A DNA stretch of 41,788 nucleotides from an uncultured Flavobacteriales bacterium (GTDB lineage: Bacteria > Bacteroidota > Bacteroidia > Flavobacteriales_D > Sanyastnellaceae). A model generated the notes under the pieces. That model was not told where the DNA came from. It saw nothing but the letters and a program-made list of their open reading frames with translations, and did not search any database. The translations under genes were made by a program, and so were the position numbers. The stretch lies in the NCBI GenBank assembly GCA_938082505.1, contig CALLLH010000028.1, positions 1 through 41,788 of the forward strand, given 5' to 3'. How positions within the stretch are numbered: the stretch's first letter is position 1; each line of letters begins with the position of its first letter. Below are positions 1 to 8,039 of the stretch, one piece after another.

Positions 1-2
1 GG

Positions 3-2489
3 CGCCACGCCGGCCTCGAAGGCAGTCATCACATCGGGCGCATTGCCCTCGCAGCGGACGGCGCAGTGTATGTCGCCGCATTGGGACCGCTCTACACGGA
101 AGGCCAAGCTGAAGCCCAACGCGGCCTCCTTCGGACGACCGATGGAGGCGAACAATGGGAACTGCTGCTGGACGGCACCCAGGCGGGACGACCCGCTGCC
201 GGCGCCGTGGATGTCGTCGTGGACCCCACCCGCGAGGGCCACCTCTACGCTGCACTGTGGGACCGAACGCGCCGCGCCTGGGATTTCAACGAAGGCGGTC
301 CAGGTTCCGGGGTTTTCGAATCCAACGATGGAGGAGACAGTTGGGTGGCCCTGTCCTCCGGGGAGTCCGGTTTCCCGGCAGCCGAGGGGCTCGGGCGGAT
401 GGGACTCGCCTATCACGCGGCTTCGGAACAGCTGTATGTCATTGTCGACAACCAGAATCCCAAACCCGAAGAAGAGGATGAGGAAGAGGATGCTGCACTT
501 GAAGCACAGGATTTCAGGAGCATGTCGCGCGCCGAATTTGCAGCCCTCGACACGGCATCACTCAGCACCTTTCTAGAGGACAACGGGTTCCCCGATGATG
601 CCGATGCTGAATCCCTGTTCTCGCGGGTGGCCGAAGGCGACCTCGACCCGGAATCACTCGCGGACTATCTCGGTGATGCCAATGCGGAGATGTTCAATCC
701 CCCCATCGTTGGAGCGGAAGTTTACCGTTGGCATGCCAAACCCTTGCAGCGAGGAGAAACCACCCCAAGCGGCATCGATACCGCATCGACTGCCTGGATC
801 CGCACGCACGAGGAGAGCCTCGACGAAGTCTGCTACAGTTACTGTTACTATTTCGGTTTGATCGCCGTCGACCCCAGCGATGGTTCCCGTTTGGTCATAG
901 GCGGCGTTCCCTTGCTCGAGAGCACCGATGGCGGGGCCACGTGGGCCTCCATTGCACAGGACAACGTCCACGCGGACCACCACCACATCTGGATCGATCC
1001 TTCCGATCCTGCCCACATGATCAATGGCAATGACGGCGGCATCAACGTCACCTTCGACGGCGGGGAGCACTGGACCTCCTGCAACAGCCCTGCCGTAGGC
1101 CAGTTCTACGCGATCGCAGTGGACGACGCCGACCCTTACCGCATCTATGGCGGCCTGCAGGACAACGGCACGTGGCGCGGCCCAAGCGGCTACGATGCCA
1201 GCCCCCGCTGGCACCAGACCGGAGACTACCCCTATGACCGGCTCAATGGCGGTGACGGGATGCAGATCCAGGTGGACACCCGCGACAACGAAACCGTGTA
1301 TACCGGTTACCAATTCGGTTGGTACAGCAGGTCCAACAAGACCAACGGAGACCGTGCCCGCCTGCACCCCAAACACACCCTTGGGGAGACCCCATTGCGC
1401 TGGAACTGGCAGACCCCCATCCACCTCTCCCGGCACCACCAGGACATCCTGTACATGGCCTCCAACCGCTTCCACCGGTCCTTGGACCAGGGCAATCATT
1501 TCGAAACCCTGTCGGACGATCTGACCCGGGGGGCTAGAAAGGGCAACGTCCCCTACGGCACGTTGACCTCCATCGACGAAAGCCCCCTCCGCTTCGGAAG
1601 GATTGCCGTCGGCTCGGATGACGGCCTCGTCCACCTCAGTCCGGATGGCGGATACACCTGGGAGGACCGGACACCGCCTGCTCCACAGGCCGCTCCCGAA
1701 CGCATGTTGTGGGTATCCGAGGTCCTCTGGTCACACCACGCACCAGACAGGTTGTTCGCCAGCCTGAACGGGTATCGGCACGACCACTTCGCACCCTATC
1801 TGTACGGCTCCGATGACAACGGTAAATCATGGTCACGCCTGGGCGATGACGGCACGGTCGAGGGGGGGCTCCCCATGGAGCCCATCAACGCATTGGCGGA
1901 GTCCGAGGACGTGGAAGGACTGCTGTTCTGTGGAACGGACGGCGGGCTGTACGTTTCCATGGACGGTGGGTTCACCTGGTCCAATGCACATCCCGACCTG
2001 CCGTGCGTACCGGTCCATGACCTGGTGATCCAGGAGCGGGAGAATGAACTGGTCATCGGCACCCATGGCCGAAGCATCTATGTACTCGACCTCAATCCCC
2101 TGATCGATGGCCTTTTGAAAGCTGAAGGCCTCCTGCCCCAGGCCCTGTCATTGGAGCTCGCCCCCCCAGAGGAGCTCACGTGGCGCGAAGGATGGGGTGA
2201 ACGCGGCTACGGCTGGGGGGAGCCCCGCATGCCTGAAGTCGGTTTGGACGTCTTCCTCCCGGCGGATGGAGACTATGTAGTCGAAGTGATCGACAGCACC
2301 GGCATCGCCGTATCTCAGACCGCCATCAACGGCGTGCGAAAAGGCTGGCAGACCCTGACCTTCATCCCGCAAAACTTGGACGGTGACACCTTTCTCAGCC
2401 CTGCGAATTACACCGTCAGCCTCAAGTCCACGGACAAGGGCATTGGACGCGTGGAAGCCGACTGGGCCATCACCGAGGAGGAAGAATGA
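3..2489 (+). CDS. VPS10/BNR-repeat secreted protein, 5' partial
   Basis: The reading frame is open from the first bases of the window, so the N-terminus (signal peptide and first repeats) lies outside; a GTG at 66 is internal and not the start. The 828 visible residues carry many BNR/Asp-box-like turns (TDGGEQW, NDGGDSW, TDGGATW, SPDGGYTW, SMDGGFTW) and the HADHHHIWIDP and YGGLQDNG segments typical of the sortilin/VPS10-like beta-propeller proteins often labelled 'glycosyl hydrolase' in Bacteroidota. An acidic stretch (KPEEEDEEED) followed by a helical segment interrupts the propeller near residues 155-240. The C-terminus is acidic (EEEE) and shows no type IX sorting domain. Substrate is unknown; Asp-boxes are structural, so enzymatic activity is not established. 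It converges on nadE with a hairpin between them. Confidence 0.85.
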   Translation, partial: RHAGLEGSHHIGRIALAADGAVYVAALGPLYTEGQAEAQRGLLRTTDGGEQWELLLDGTQAGRPAAGAVDVVVDPTREGHLYAALWDRTRRAWDFNEGGPGSGVFESNDGGDSWVALSSGESGFPAAEGLGRMGLAYHAASEQLYVIVDNQNPKPEEEDEEEDAALEAQDFRSMSRAEFAALDTASLSTFLEDNGFPDDADAESLFSRVAEGDLDPESLADYLGDANAEMFNPPIVGAEVYRWHAKPLQRGETTPSGIDTASTAWIRTHEESLDEVCYSYCYYFGLIAVDPSDGSRLVIGGVPLLESTDGGATWASIAQDNVHADHHHIWIDPSDPAHMINGNDGGINVTFDGGEHWTSCNSPAVGQFYAIAVDDADPYRIYGGLQDNGTWRGPSGYDASPRWHQTGDYPYDRLNGGDGMQIQVDTRDNETVYTGYQFGWYSRSNKTNGDRARLHPKHTLGETPLRWNWQTPIHLSRHHQDILYMASNRFHRSLDQGNHFETLSDDLTRGARKGNVPYGTLTSIDESPLRFGRIAVGSDDGLVHLSPDGGYTWEDRTPPAPQAAPERMLWVSEVLWSHHAPDRLFASLNGYRHDHFAPYLYGSDDNGKSWSRLGDDGTVEGGLPMEPINALAESEDVEGLLFCGTDGGLYVSMDGGFTWSNAHPDLPCVPVHDLVIQERENELVIGTHGRSIYVLDLNPLIDGLLKAEGLLPQALSLELAPPEELTWREGWGERGYGWGEPRMPEVGLDVFLPADGDYVVEVIDSTGIAVSQTAINGVRKGWQTLTFIPQNLDGDTFLSPANYTVSLKSTDKGIGRVEADWAITEEEE

Positions 2490-2491
2490 CG

Positions 2492-2521
2492 CCCTGCCCA
2501 TCGGCATGCCGATGGGCGGGG
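2492..2521. terminator. Hairpin between convergent genes
   Basis: A perfect 22-base palindrome (GCCCATCGGCA and its complement, 2496-2517) is extended by a CCC/GGG pair. It lies in the 49-base gap between the convergent BNR gene and nadE, where it could end transcripts from both sides. There is no clear T-run, so its terminator role is inferred from position. Confidence 0.55.
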
Positions 2522-2538
2522 ACTTTGGATGAAGCAGC

Positions 2539-3366
2539 TCAGCCCTGCTGGAACAGGTGGGCTGGCAGCATGCAGACTGGAATCGGGTCCATCTTGTGCC
2601 GGTTCATGCTGTGGTGCCGGGTGAAGATGTCCATCACGGCGCGCTGGCGCGTGCCTTCTTCAAAATCATCCGGGCCCTGGCCTCCGGTCTGTCGTTCCAT
2701 GGCCCATTCCAATTCATCGTACGTTGCCCCCAGCTGGTCCTCATCGGTCCGGTCATCACCCCAGAGTCCATCGGTCGGTGCCGCATCGAGAATCGCCTGC
2801 CCGACCCCCAAAGCCCTGCCGACGGCGTAGACTTCACTCTTGAGCAGGTCTGCAATGGGGCTCAGGTCGACCCCGCCATCCCCGTATTTCGTGTAGAAGC
2901 CGACCCCGAAGTCCTCGACCTTGTTTCCGGTTCCCGCCACGAGGGCGCGTCGCTCGGCCGCCACGGCGTAGAGTGTCGTCATGCGCAATCGGGCCCTGGC
3001 ATTGGCCAGCGACAAGCCACCGAAAGGCCCGCCTGAACCCGCGGATAGGGCCTCGGAAAGCCCATCGAATGACGACGTCAGGTCCACCACCATCGAAGTG
3101 ACGTTCTCGAATTCGGAGGTGAGCCATGCGATATGCTCCGCCCCCCTCAAGTCCTGGTCGGCCGCCTGGTGGATCGGCATGCGCAACACCGTGGTGGGGC
3201 GCCCAGTGCGGGCCGCCAATGTCGAGCAAACCGCCGAGTCGATGCCCCCACTGACGCCGACCACCCATCCATCAAGGCCCGACTGCATGAGGTACCGCTC
3301 CATCCAATTCCCAATGAAACCAGCGGCCTGCAGCGCATCCACCGAACGTGATGATTCAAGCTTCAT
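2539..3366 (-). CDS. nadE: NH3-dependent NAD+ synthetase
   Basis: 275 residues. It catalyses the last step of NAD synthesis, amidation of nicotinic acid adenine dinucleotide using ATP and ammonia. The N-type ATP pyrophosphatase loop SGGIDSA is at residues 39-45, and the family segments GTGNKVED and KYGDGGVDL followed by DLLKSEVY are present. The length fits the short, ammonia-dependent form; no glutaminase (nitrilase) domain is fused. The ATG at 3366 is chosen because homology begins just after it and because it follows the stop of the upstream beta-barrel gene by one base (TGACATG), which suggests coupled translation. A longer frame to 3456 would overlap the upstream gene. The nadE-gldB-gldC neighbourhood is a recurrent arrangement in Flavobacteriia. 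Confidence 0.93.
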   Translation of the reverse strand: MKLESSRSVDALQAAGFIGNWMERYLMQSGLDGWVVGVSGGIDSAVCSTLAARTGRPTTVLRMPIHQAADQDLRGAEHIAWLTSEFENVTSMVVDLTSSFDGLSEALSAGSGGPFGGLSLANARARLRMTTLYAVAAERRALVAGTGNKVEDFGVGFYTKYGDGGVDLSPIADLLKSEVYAVGRALGVGQAILDAAPTDGLWGDDRTDEDQLGATYDELEWAMERQTGGQGPDDFEEGTRQRAVMDIFTRHHSMNRHKMDPIPVCMLPAHLFQQG

Positions 3367-3367
3367 G

Positions 3368-4231
3368 TCAGAACAACAGTCCACAGCTGAAAAGGATGGC
3401 ATTGTCCACCATTTTGATGTCATAGCCCTCCGTGCCTGCTGGATCGAGCGACCCATCCGGAGCCGCCTGCAGGTGCTCCACCTCCCGGGAGGGGCCGAAG
3501 TTGCGGTTGTTGGCGACGTTGAAAAGGCCGTTGTTGAACGTGGCCCCCACCAGCAAGGCCGTCTTGCCGCTCAGGTTGTACTCGATGCCGACGCCCACCA
3601 GCATCGCCGCCCGAAGGAGCGCCGCTTCGTCCTCGACCGGAATATCCTCATCCGGAATGAGGCCAATGGTGGCCTCCTCCACCCAATCGGCCCCCTCCGC
3701 ACCGGTGGATCGGTAGAGCACATCCACCGCGTCGTCCGCAGTGCTCCTGAGGTTCAGTCCCATTCCAAGACCGAATTGACCCCAATACGTAATGTGGCCG
3801 ATCTCCCGGGTCCGGAATTTGAAACTCAGCGGTAGCTCAACCCAATGTTGGGTGAGGGTGCGATCCCGACGCACGAGGAATTGCGTGGAATCGTCCGCGG
3901 CATCCAAAGGATTGCCCGTCATCCGATCGAAATAGGAAAGCTTGCCCCCATTGCGGAAGACGTTGATGCCCGTGCCGATGGCATAGTTGTCCGCAAACAT
4001 CACATCGGCCGTGAATCCGAAACCGAACCGCACCACACTGCCTTTGGACTCGGTGTGGCCATCGCGGGCATCCAGCCAAGCCACCGAAGGCAGCAGGTGC
4101 AGACCCATCCGGAATCGGGGTTCGAGGTATCGGTCGGCGCCTGCTTGCGGCCCTTGGGCCACCGCTGGGAACTGCAGTACGACCAAGCTGCCGATGACGA
4201 GGATGGAACGGAAAGTCAGTGTGGAAACCAT
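3368..4231 (-). CDS. Outer membrane beta-barrel protein (PorT-like)
   Basis: 287 residues with a cleavable signal peptide (hydrophobic run ILVIGSLVVLQF, then AVAQG). The mature part shows alternating strands such as FRMGLHLLPS, VRFGFGFTADVMF, NYAIGTGINVF, WVELPLSFKF and TYWGQFGLGMGLNL, and ends in a strand terminating with F (ILFSCGLLF), as expected for an outer membrane barrel. The pattern resembles the PorT/'porin family' barrels of Bacteroidota, some of which serve type IX secretion or gliding, but I cannot tell whether this is PorT itself. The start at ATG 4231 puts the signal peptide at the N-terminus; an upstream ATG at 4306 would add an implausible leader. It is cotranscribed with nadE and divergent from gldB. 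Confidence 0.7.
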   Translation of the reverse strand: MVSTLTFRSILVIGSLVVLQFPAVAQGPQAGADRYLEPRFRMGLHLLPSVAWLDARDGHTESKGSVVRFGFGFTADVMFADNYAIGTGINVFRNGGKLSYFDRMTGNPLDAADDSTQFLVRRDRTLTQHWVELPLSFKFRTREIGHITYWGQFGLGMGLNLRSTADDAVDVLYRSTGAEGADWVEEATIGLIPDEDIPVEDEAALLRAAMLVGVGIEYNLSGKTALLVGATFNNGLFNVANNRNFGPSREVEHLQAAPDGSLDPAGTEGYDIKMVDNAILFSCGLLF

Positions 4232-4300
4232 GTCTTCGGATATCAAACGTTCCTCAGGTGGCAAATTGCGTACCAAACGCCAAACTAGCAGGCCCGTGGT

Positions 4301-4314
4301 GCGCAATTTTGCGC
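4301..4314. other. Palindrome immediately before gldB start
   Basis: GCGCAA-TT-TTGCGC, a 6-bp stem with a two-base centre, ends one base before the gldB ATG and lies in the 84-base gap between the divergent barrel gene and gldB. It could be a protein site or an RNA fold over the start region. No function is shown by the sequence. Confidence 0.4.
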
Positions 4315-4315
4315 C

Positions 4316-5383
4316 ATGCGCGATGCAATCAACGGCTCAACGTCCCGGTCACACCGGATCCTCGCCCGGCTCTTGATGTTGGTCGTCGTCGCATCCGGCT
4401 GCGGCGAGAAGGACCCCTATGGGCCTCACCACCTTCCTGCCGGGGCAATCGAACTTGACGTGACCGAGAGCTGGCGCACCATCCTCGAGGAGGGCCCCGT
4501 GGGTTCATCCGGCCAGCAACCCTGGCAACAGCCACTGGTCCAGGACATCCTGCAATTGGGGCCTTGGCCACCGGAATCGGATGTGGCGCGCTCCACCGTG
4601 GATTCGGCTTGGACGGCATTCATGAAGTTCGAAGGGACACGATTGGGGGTCCAGGGCATCGACAGCGTGTTGGCCGAACCCGGCATCCTCGGTGCTTCAA
4701 GCGTGAACCTGCAAAACGCCTTCGGGCGGTTCAACCGGCATTTTCCTGAATACCCAATCCCCCACATCGACCTCGGATATACGGGGTTCAACTACAGCGC
4801 ATACCCGACTGACGAGATCCTGCTGGTCGGGTGCGAATTCTTCATCGGGCAGAACCATCCTGCCGTGAAGGGCCTGCCCCCCCACATCTATCCGCGCTAC
4901 ATGCAGGAGCGGATGGTGCCGGAACACCTCGTCGCAGATGCCTTGCGGGGTTGGCTGCTCGTGCAATTCCAGCAGGAATACTATCCCGACCGCGGACGGT
5001 TGGCAGAGGAATTGCTCTATTGGGGCAAGGTGCTGTTCATTGCGCGCTGCATCGCCCCTGAAATCTCACCACACCAGCTGTTTGACTGGACGCAGGAGGA
5101 ATGGCAATGGATCCGCGAGCACGAACTGCAGATCTGGATGGAACTCCGCAAAGAGGAATTCCTCTACACGACCAAACGGATGGACATCCAACGTTGGATT
5201 GCCGATGCCCCATTCACGAAGGCAGGGGCCGTTCCACAGGACAGCCCCGACCGCCTCGGTTGGTACATGGGCATGCGTTGGGTGGAGGATTACATGCTGC
5301 GCCACCCGGAGATGTCCCTGTCCAGCTTGATGGACCAGCAGGATGTCTTGCCTTTCCTCCAAGCGTACCGACCAAAACGCTGA
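4316..5383 (+). CDS. gldB: Gliding motility lipoprotein GldB
   Basis: 355 residues. The N-terminus is a lipoprotein signal: a basic leader, the hydrophobic run LLMLVVVASG and then Cys29 in an ASGC lipobox. The body matches GldB: aromatic-rich segments such as FNRHFPEYPIPHI, a DEILLVGCEFFIG stretch, and a C-terminal RLGWYMGMRWVEDYM region. GldB is required for gliding in Flavobacterium and is thought to act in the cell envelope with the other Gld proteins, also supporting type IX secretion; its molecular role is not settled. It is followed at 42 bases by gldC, the usual order. Whether this organism glides cannot be read from these two genes. Confidence 0.88.
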   Translation: MRDAINGSTSRSHRILARLLMLVVVASGCGEKDPYGPHHLPAGAIELDVTESWRTILEEGPVGSSGQQPWQQPLVQDILQLGPWPPESDVARSTVDSAWTAFMKFEGTRLGVQGIDSVLAEPGILGASSVNLQNAFGRFNRHFPEYPIPHIDLGYTGFNYSAYPTDEILLVGCEFFIGQNHPAVKGLPPHIYPRYMQERMVPEHLVADALRGWLLVQFQQEYYPDRGRLAEELLYWGKVLFIARCIAPEISPHQLFDWTQEEWQWIREHELQIWMELRKEEFLYTTKRMDIQRWIADAPFTKAGAVPQDSPDRLGWYMGMRWVEDYMLRHPEMSLSSLMDQQDVLPFLQAYRPKR

Positions 5384-5425
5384 GTCCACCTCACGAGCTG
5401 AGTCCACGTCCCGAACTTGCACCCC

Positions 5426-5758
5426 ATGGCACAAGCCCTCCATTCCGAAATCCACCTGACCGTCACCACCGACGAGAACAAGGTCCCCACCGCCATCCAA
5501 TGGTCCGCTTCGGACGCGGGCATTGCCGACCAAAGGGCCAAGGCCTTCGCCCTCAGCGTTTGGAATGGCAACGAGGCCCTGAGCATCGACTTGTGGGACA
5601 AGGACATGACCGTCGAGGAAATGAAGGTGTTTGTATGTCAATCCATGATGACCCTCGCCGACGCGCTGGAACGCTCTACGCAGGATCAACGGGCAGCGGG
5701 CGCGATCCGGGGCTTCACCACGGAACTCGCCGAACGCATCGGGGTCGGCCCCGCTTGA
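5426..5758 (+). CDS. gldC: Gliding motility protein GldC
   Basis: 110 residues, no signal peptide, so probably cytoplasmic. The sequence begins SEIHLTVTTDENKVP and continues with IQWSASDAG and ALSIDLWDKD, the recognisable GldC pattern in which a small beta-rich protein ends in a helical segment. GldC is encoded with GldB and stimulates gliding in Flavobacterium, but is not essential there. ATG 5426 is preferred over a TTG three codons upstream. It converges with engB across a 30-base gap holding only a short TCCCC/GGGGA stem. Confidence 0.85.
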   Translation: MAQALHSEIHLTVTTDENKVPTAIQWSASDAGIADQRAKAFALSVWNGNEALSIDLWDKDMTVEEMKVFVCQSMMTLADALERSTQDQRAAGAIRGFTTELAERIGVGPA

Positions 5759-5788
5759 TCGTGTCCCCAAGGGGAAGACAATCCAGAC

Positions 5789-6430
5789 TCAATCCAGCTT
5801 CGGCGGCTTCCGGTAGATGGGGTTGGTCTGGGCGATGAAGCCCAGCACATCCTGGCGCCCATCTCCCTTCGCCGCAGACGTCACGAAATGCGTCGGCATC
5901 GCCGACCACTGCTTGAGCATCTGCTCCTTGTAACGCGGCAGGAAAGCCTCCCGATCCGCAATGGTGAGCTTGTCGACCTTCGTGAAAATCATCACAAACG
6001 AGAGTCCGTTCTCGGCCATCCACACCATGAAATCAAGGTCGATCTTCTGGGGCGGAACCCGCGAATCGATCAGCATCATGATGCACATGAGGTTCTCGCG
6101 CTTCGTCAGGTATTCGCGTGAAGTCCGCTCCCACGAGGCCCGGTCCTTCTTGGACACCTTGGCGTAGCCTATGCCCGGCAGGTCGACGAGATACCAATCC
6201 TTGCCCGCCGTTGACATGGAGAAATGGTTGAGCAATTGGGTCTTGCCCGGTGTCGAGCTCGTCTTGGCGAGTGCACGACGGCCGGTCAGCATGTTGATCA
6301 ATGAGCTCTTGCCGACGTTGGAGCGGCCGATGAAAGCGTACTCCGGACGGTCAGCCTCGGGACATTCCTGTCGCTTGGCGCTCGACTTGACGAAAGCCGG
6401 ATCGTCAACCGAGTATTCCTCGACGCTCAT
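5789..6430 (-). CDS. engB: Ribosome biogenesis GTPase EngB/YihA/YsxC
   Basis: 213 residues. A small GTPase needed for large ribosomal subunit assembly in bacteria studied so far. All motifs are in order: G1 GRSNVGKSS at 35-43, the G2 threonine in STPGKTQ near 59-65, G3 DLPG at 83-86, G4 TKVD at 150-153, and a G5-like SAAKG near 190. The start region overlaps the end of the upstream alpha/beta hydrolase gene by 26 bases, so the two are probably translated from one mRNA. The pairing of engB with a hydrolase next to gldC recurs in Bacteroidota. Confidence 0.95.
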   Translation of the reverse strand: MSVEEYSVDDPAFVKSSAKRQECPEADRPEYAFIGRSNVGKSSLINMLTGRRALAKTSSTPGKTQLLNHFSMSTAGKDWYLVDLPGIGYAKVSKKDRASWERTSREYLTKRENLMCIMMLIDSRVPPQKIDLDFMVWMAENGLSFVMIFTKVDKLTIADREAFLPRYKEQMLKQWSAMPTHFVTSAAKGDGRQDVLGFIAQTNPIYRKPPKLD

Positions 6431-7175
6431 ACCAATCGCTCAGGATGCTGTTGAATTCCTCGGGGTGCTCCATCATCGGAGCGTGGCCGCATTGGTCAAT
6501 CCAAAAGAGGTCGGCATCGGGCAGCAGGGACTTGAATTCATCCGCCACCTCGGGAGGCGTAATGGTGTCGTTCCGGCCCCAGATGAGGCAGGACGGCTGG
6601 GTCATGTTCGGGAGGTCCGCCCCCATGTTGTGCCGGATGGCACTCTTGGCGATGGCCAGGATCCGCAGCACCCGATTGCGGTCGTTGACGATGGCGAAGC
6701 ACTCATCCACCAAATCCGGGGTGGCGTGTTTAGGATCGTAAAAAGTCTCACCCACTTTGTTCCGGATGAACTCCTTGTCCTCCCTGCGGGGGAAACTCCT
6801 GCCGAAGGCATTCTCATAGAGGCCGCTGCTCGCCGTCAGGGTGAGCGACGCGACGCGGTCCGGATTCCGCTTCGTGTAAATCAAACCAACGTGCCCGCCA
6901 AGTGAATTGCCGAGCAGGTGAACCTGCTCCAATCCGAGGTGATCAATGAACCCCTCCACGTGCTTGGCGAGCGTCTTTGCGCTGGTCGTGGCCAAGGGGA
7001 GGTCATACAGGGGCAGCATCGGAATGATGACCCGCATCTTTCCCGCAAAGTGGGCGAAGAGGTGCTCGAAGTTGCTGAGCGCACCGAACAACCCATGCAG
7101 CAGAACGAGGGGGATTCCCTCCTCCGCACTCTGGACATAGCGATAGCGCCCTGCTGTAATCAGATCATGCTCCAT
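6405..7175 (-). CDS. Alpha/beta hydrolase
   Basis: 256 residues, no signal peptide. The alpha/beta-hydrolase fold is clear: an oxyanion HGLFG motif near residues 27-31, nucleophile Ser101 in GNSLGG, an acid in GRNDT (Asp203) and His231 in QCGHAP. The full catalytic triad supports an active esterase or related hydrolase; the substrate cannot be assigned. ATG 7175 is used because the fold begins shortly after it, while a longer frame to 7385 would add a Pro/Gly-rich segment without homology. It is the first gene of a two-gene unit with engB and diverges from the dcw operon. Confidence 0.88.
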   Translation of the reverse strand: MEHDLITAGRYRYVQSAEEGIPLVLLHGLFGALSNFEHLFAHFAGKMRVIIPMLPLYDLPLATTSAKTLAKHVEGFIDHLGLEQVHLLGNSLGGHVGLIYTKRNPDRVASLTLTASSGLYENAFGRSFPRREDKEFIRNKVGETFYDPKHATPDLVDECFAIVNDRNRVLRILAIAKSAIRHNMGADLPNMTQPSCLIWGRNDTITPPEVADEFKSLLPDADLFWIDQCGHAPMMEHPEEFNSILSDWYERRGILG

Positions 7176-7535
7176 GGGAAAGGGGCTTTCAAACAGCACA
7201 AAGAAACCGCCTTGGCCCCGCTTCCCGGCCCCGCCCATGCCCCGCAATGAAGTCTTCCGTGTGAACAAGGGGACCAAAGAAGCGCCATGTGCACCCACCC
7301 TGCCCGGAAAGGGATGCCCCTCCTCCATCCACACCCCACAATTTCCCACCCTTTCAGGCCCCGCCAAAAACGGAACACAAGCCACTCAATTACAGCATTT
7401 TAAGCCCATTGTTGAAAAAGTTGCCCATTCACAACCGTCAGTAAATTTTCCACATTGTGTCAGATTGTGGGAACCAGTGGGGAATCGTGGGGCAAAGCAT
7501 CTACTTTTGGTTGGACAAGACGTTCAGTCACACCC
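7176..7535. promoter_or_regulatory. Divergent intergenic region, dcw promoter candidates
   Basis: A 360-base gap between the hydrolase gene and mraZ with no convincing gene. Two plus-strand promoter candidates of the Bacteroidota type are visible. One is TACTTTTG at 7502-7509, an exact TAnnTTTG match that lacks a clear TTG at the -33 distance. The other is TTG at 7421-7423 spaced 18 bases from TAAATTTT at 7442-7449, which differs at the last base. The MraZ operator repeats lie between them. I saw no clear promoter for the hydrolase on the other strand. Confidence 0.45.
7467..7491 (+). promoter_or_regulatory. MraZ operator: three GTGGG repeats
   Basis: GTGGG occurs at 7467-7471, 7477-7481 and 7487-7491, exactly 10 bases apart, 45 bases before the mraZ ATG. 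A degenerate fourth copy (GTGTC) sits in phase at 7457-7461. MraZ is known to bind direct TGGGN repeats with five-base spacers upstream of its own operon in E. coli, and this arrangement fits exactly. It implies autoregulation of the dcw cluster here. Confidence 0.8.
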
Positions 7536-8039
7536 ATGCTCAACCTCCTCGGGGAATACCACTGTCGGATCGACGCCAAAGGGCGCGTCAGCTTCCCGGC
7601 CAAGCTGCGCAAGCAGTTGGACCGGGTATTGCACGACGGACTGGTGGTCAACCGCGACATCTTCGAGGGCTGTCTGATCCTCTATCCCAAGCCTGAATGG
7701 GACAAGGTGAATGCCGAGATGAGCCGGCTGAGCCGCTACGACCGCCAGCACCAACTCTTTCAGCGGAAATTCATGAAAGGGGCCACCCTCGTGGAATTGG
7801 ACGCATCAGGACGGATGCTCCTGCCCGGCGCCTTGCTTTCCCACGCCGGGCTGGAAAACGGCAAGGCGGGCGACTGCGTCGTGACCGGCCTTGGCGAGAA
7901 GATCGAAGTATGGTCCAAGGACCGCTTCGAGCAACAGGTCCTCGGCGACGACCAGGACTTCGATTTCGGTGCCCTCGCCGAGCGGGTGCGCCGTGACATC
8001 GACCCGAGCTCAACCTCCAACGATTCGAGCAGCAACTGA
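7536..8039 (+). CDS. mraZ: Transcriptional regulator MraZ
   Basis: 167 residues. MraZ is a ring-forming DNA-binding protein of the SpoVT/AbrB fold that regulates the dcw operon it heads. The two AbrB-like halves are visible: GEYHCRIDAKGRVSFPAKLR near residues 6-25 and ATLVELDASGRMLLP near 82-96. ATG 7536 gives the conserved family beginning (MLNLLGEY). Earlier in-frame starts at 7455 would place the operator repeats inside the gene. The C-terminus is polar (SSTSNDSSSN). Its stop overlaps the rsmH start (TGATG). Confidence 0.94.
   Translation: MLNLLGEYHCRIDAKGRVSFPAKLRKQLDRVLHDGLVVNRDIFEGCLILYPKPEWDKVNAEMSRLSRYDRQHQLFQRKFMKGATLVELDASGRMLLPGALLSHAGLENGKAGDCVVTGLGEKIEVWSKDRFEQQVLGDDQDFDFGALAERVRRDIDPSSTSNDSSSN

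Noticed and set aside
5764..5775. TCCCC/GGGGA stem between gldC and engB as terminator
   Set aside because: Five base pairs with a two-base loop and no T-run; too weak to list as a terminator.
7455..7535. Upstream start for mraZ
   Set aside because: It would add 27 residues not seen in the family and place the operator repeats inside the coding region.
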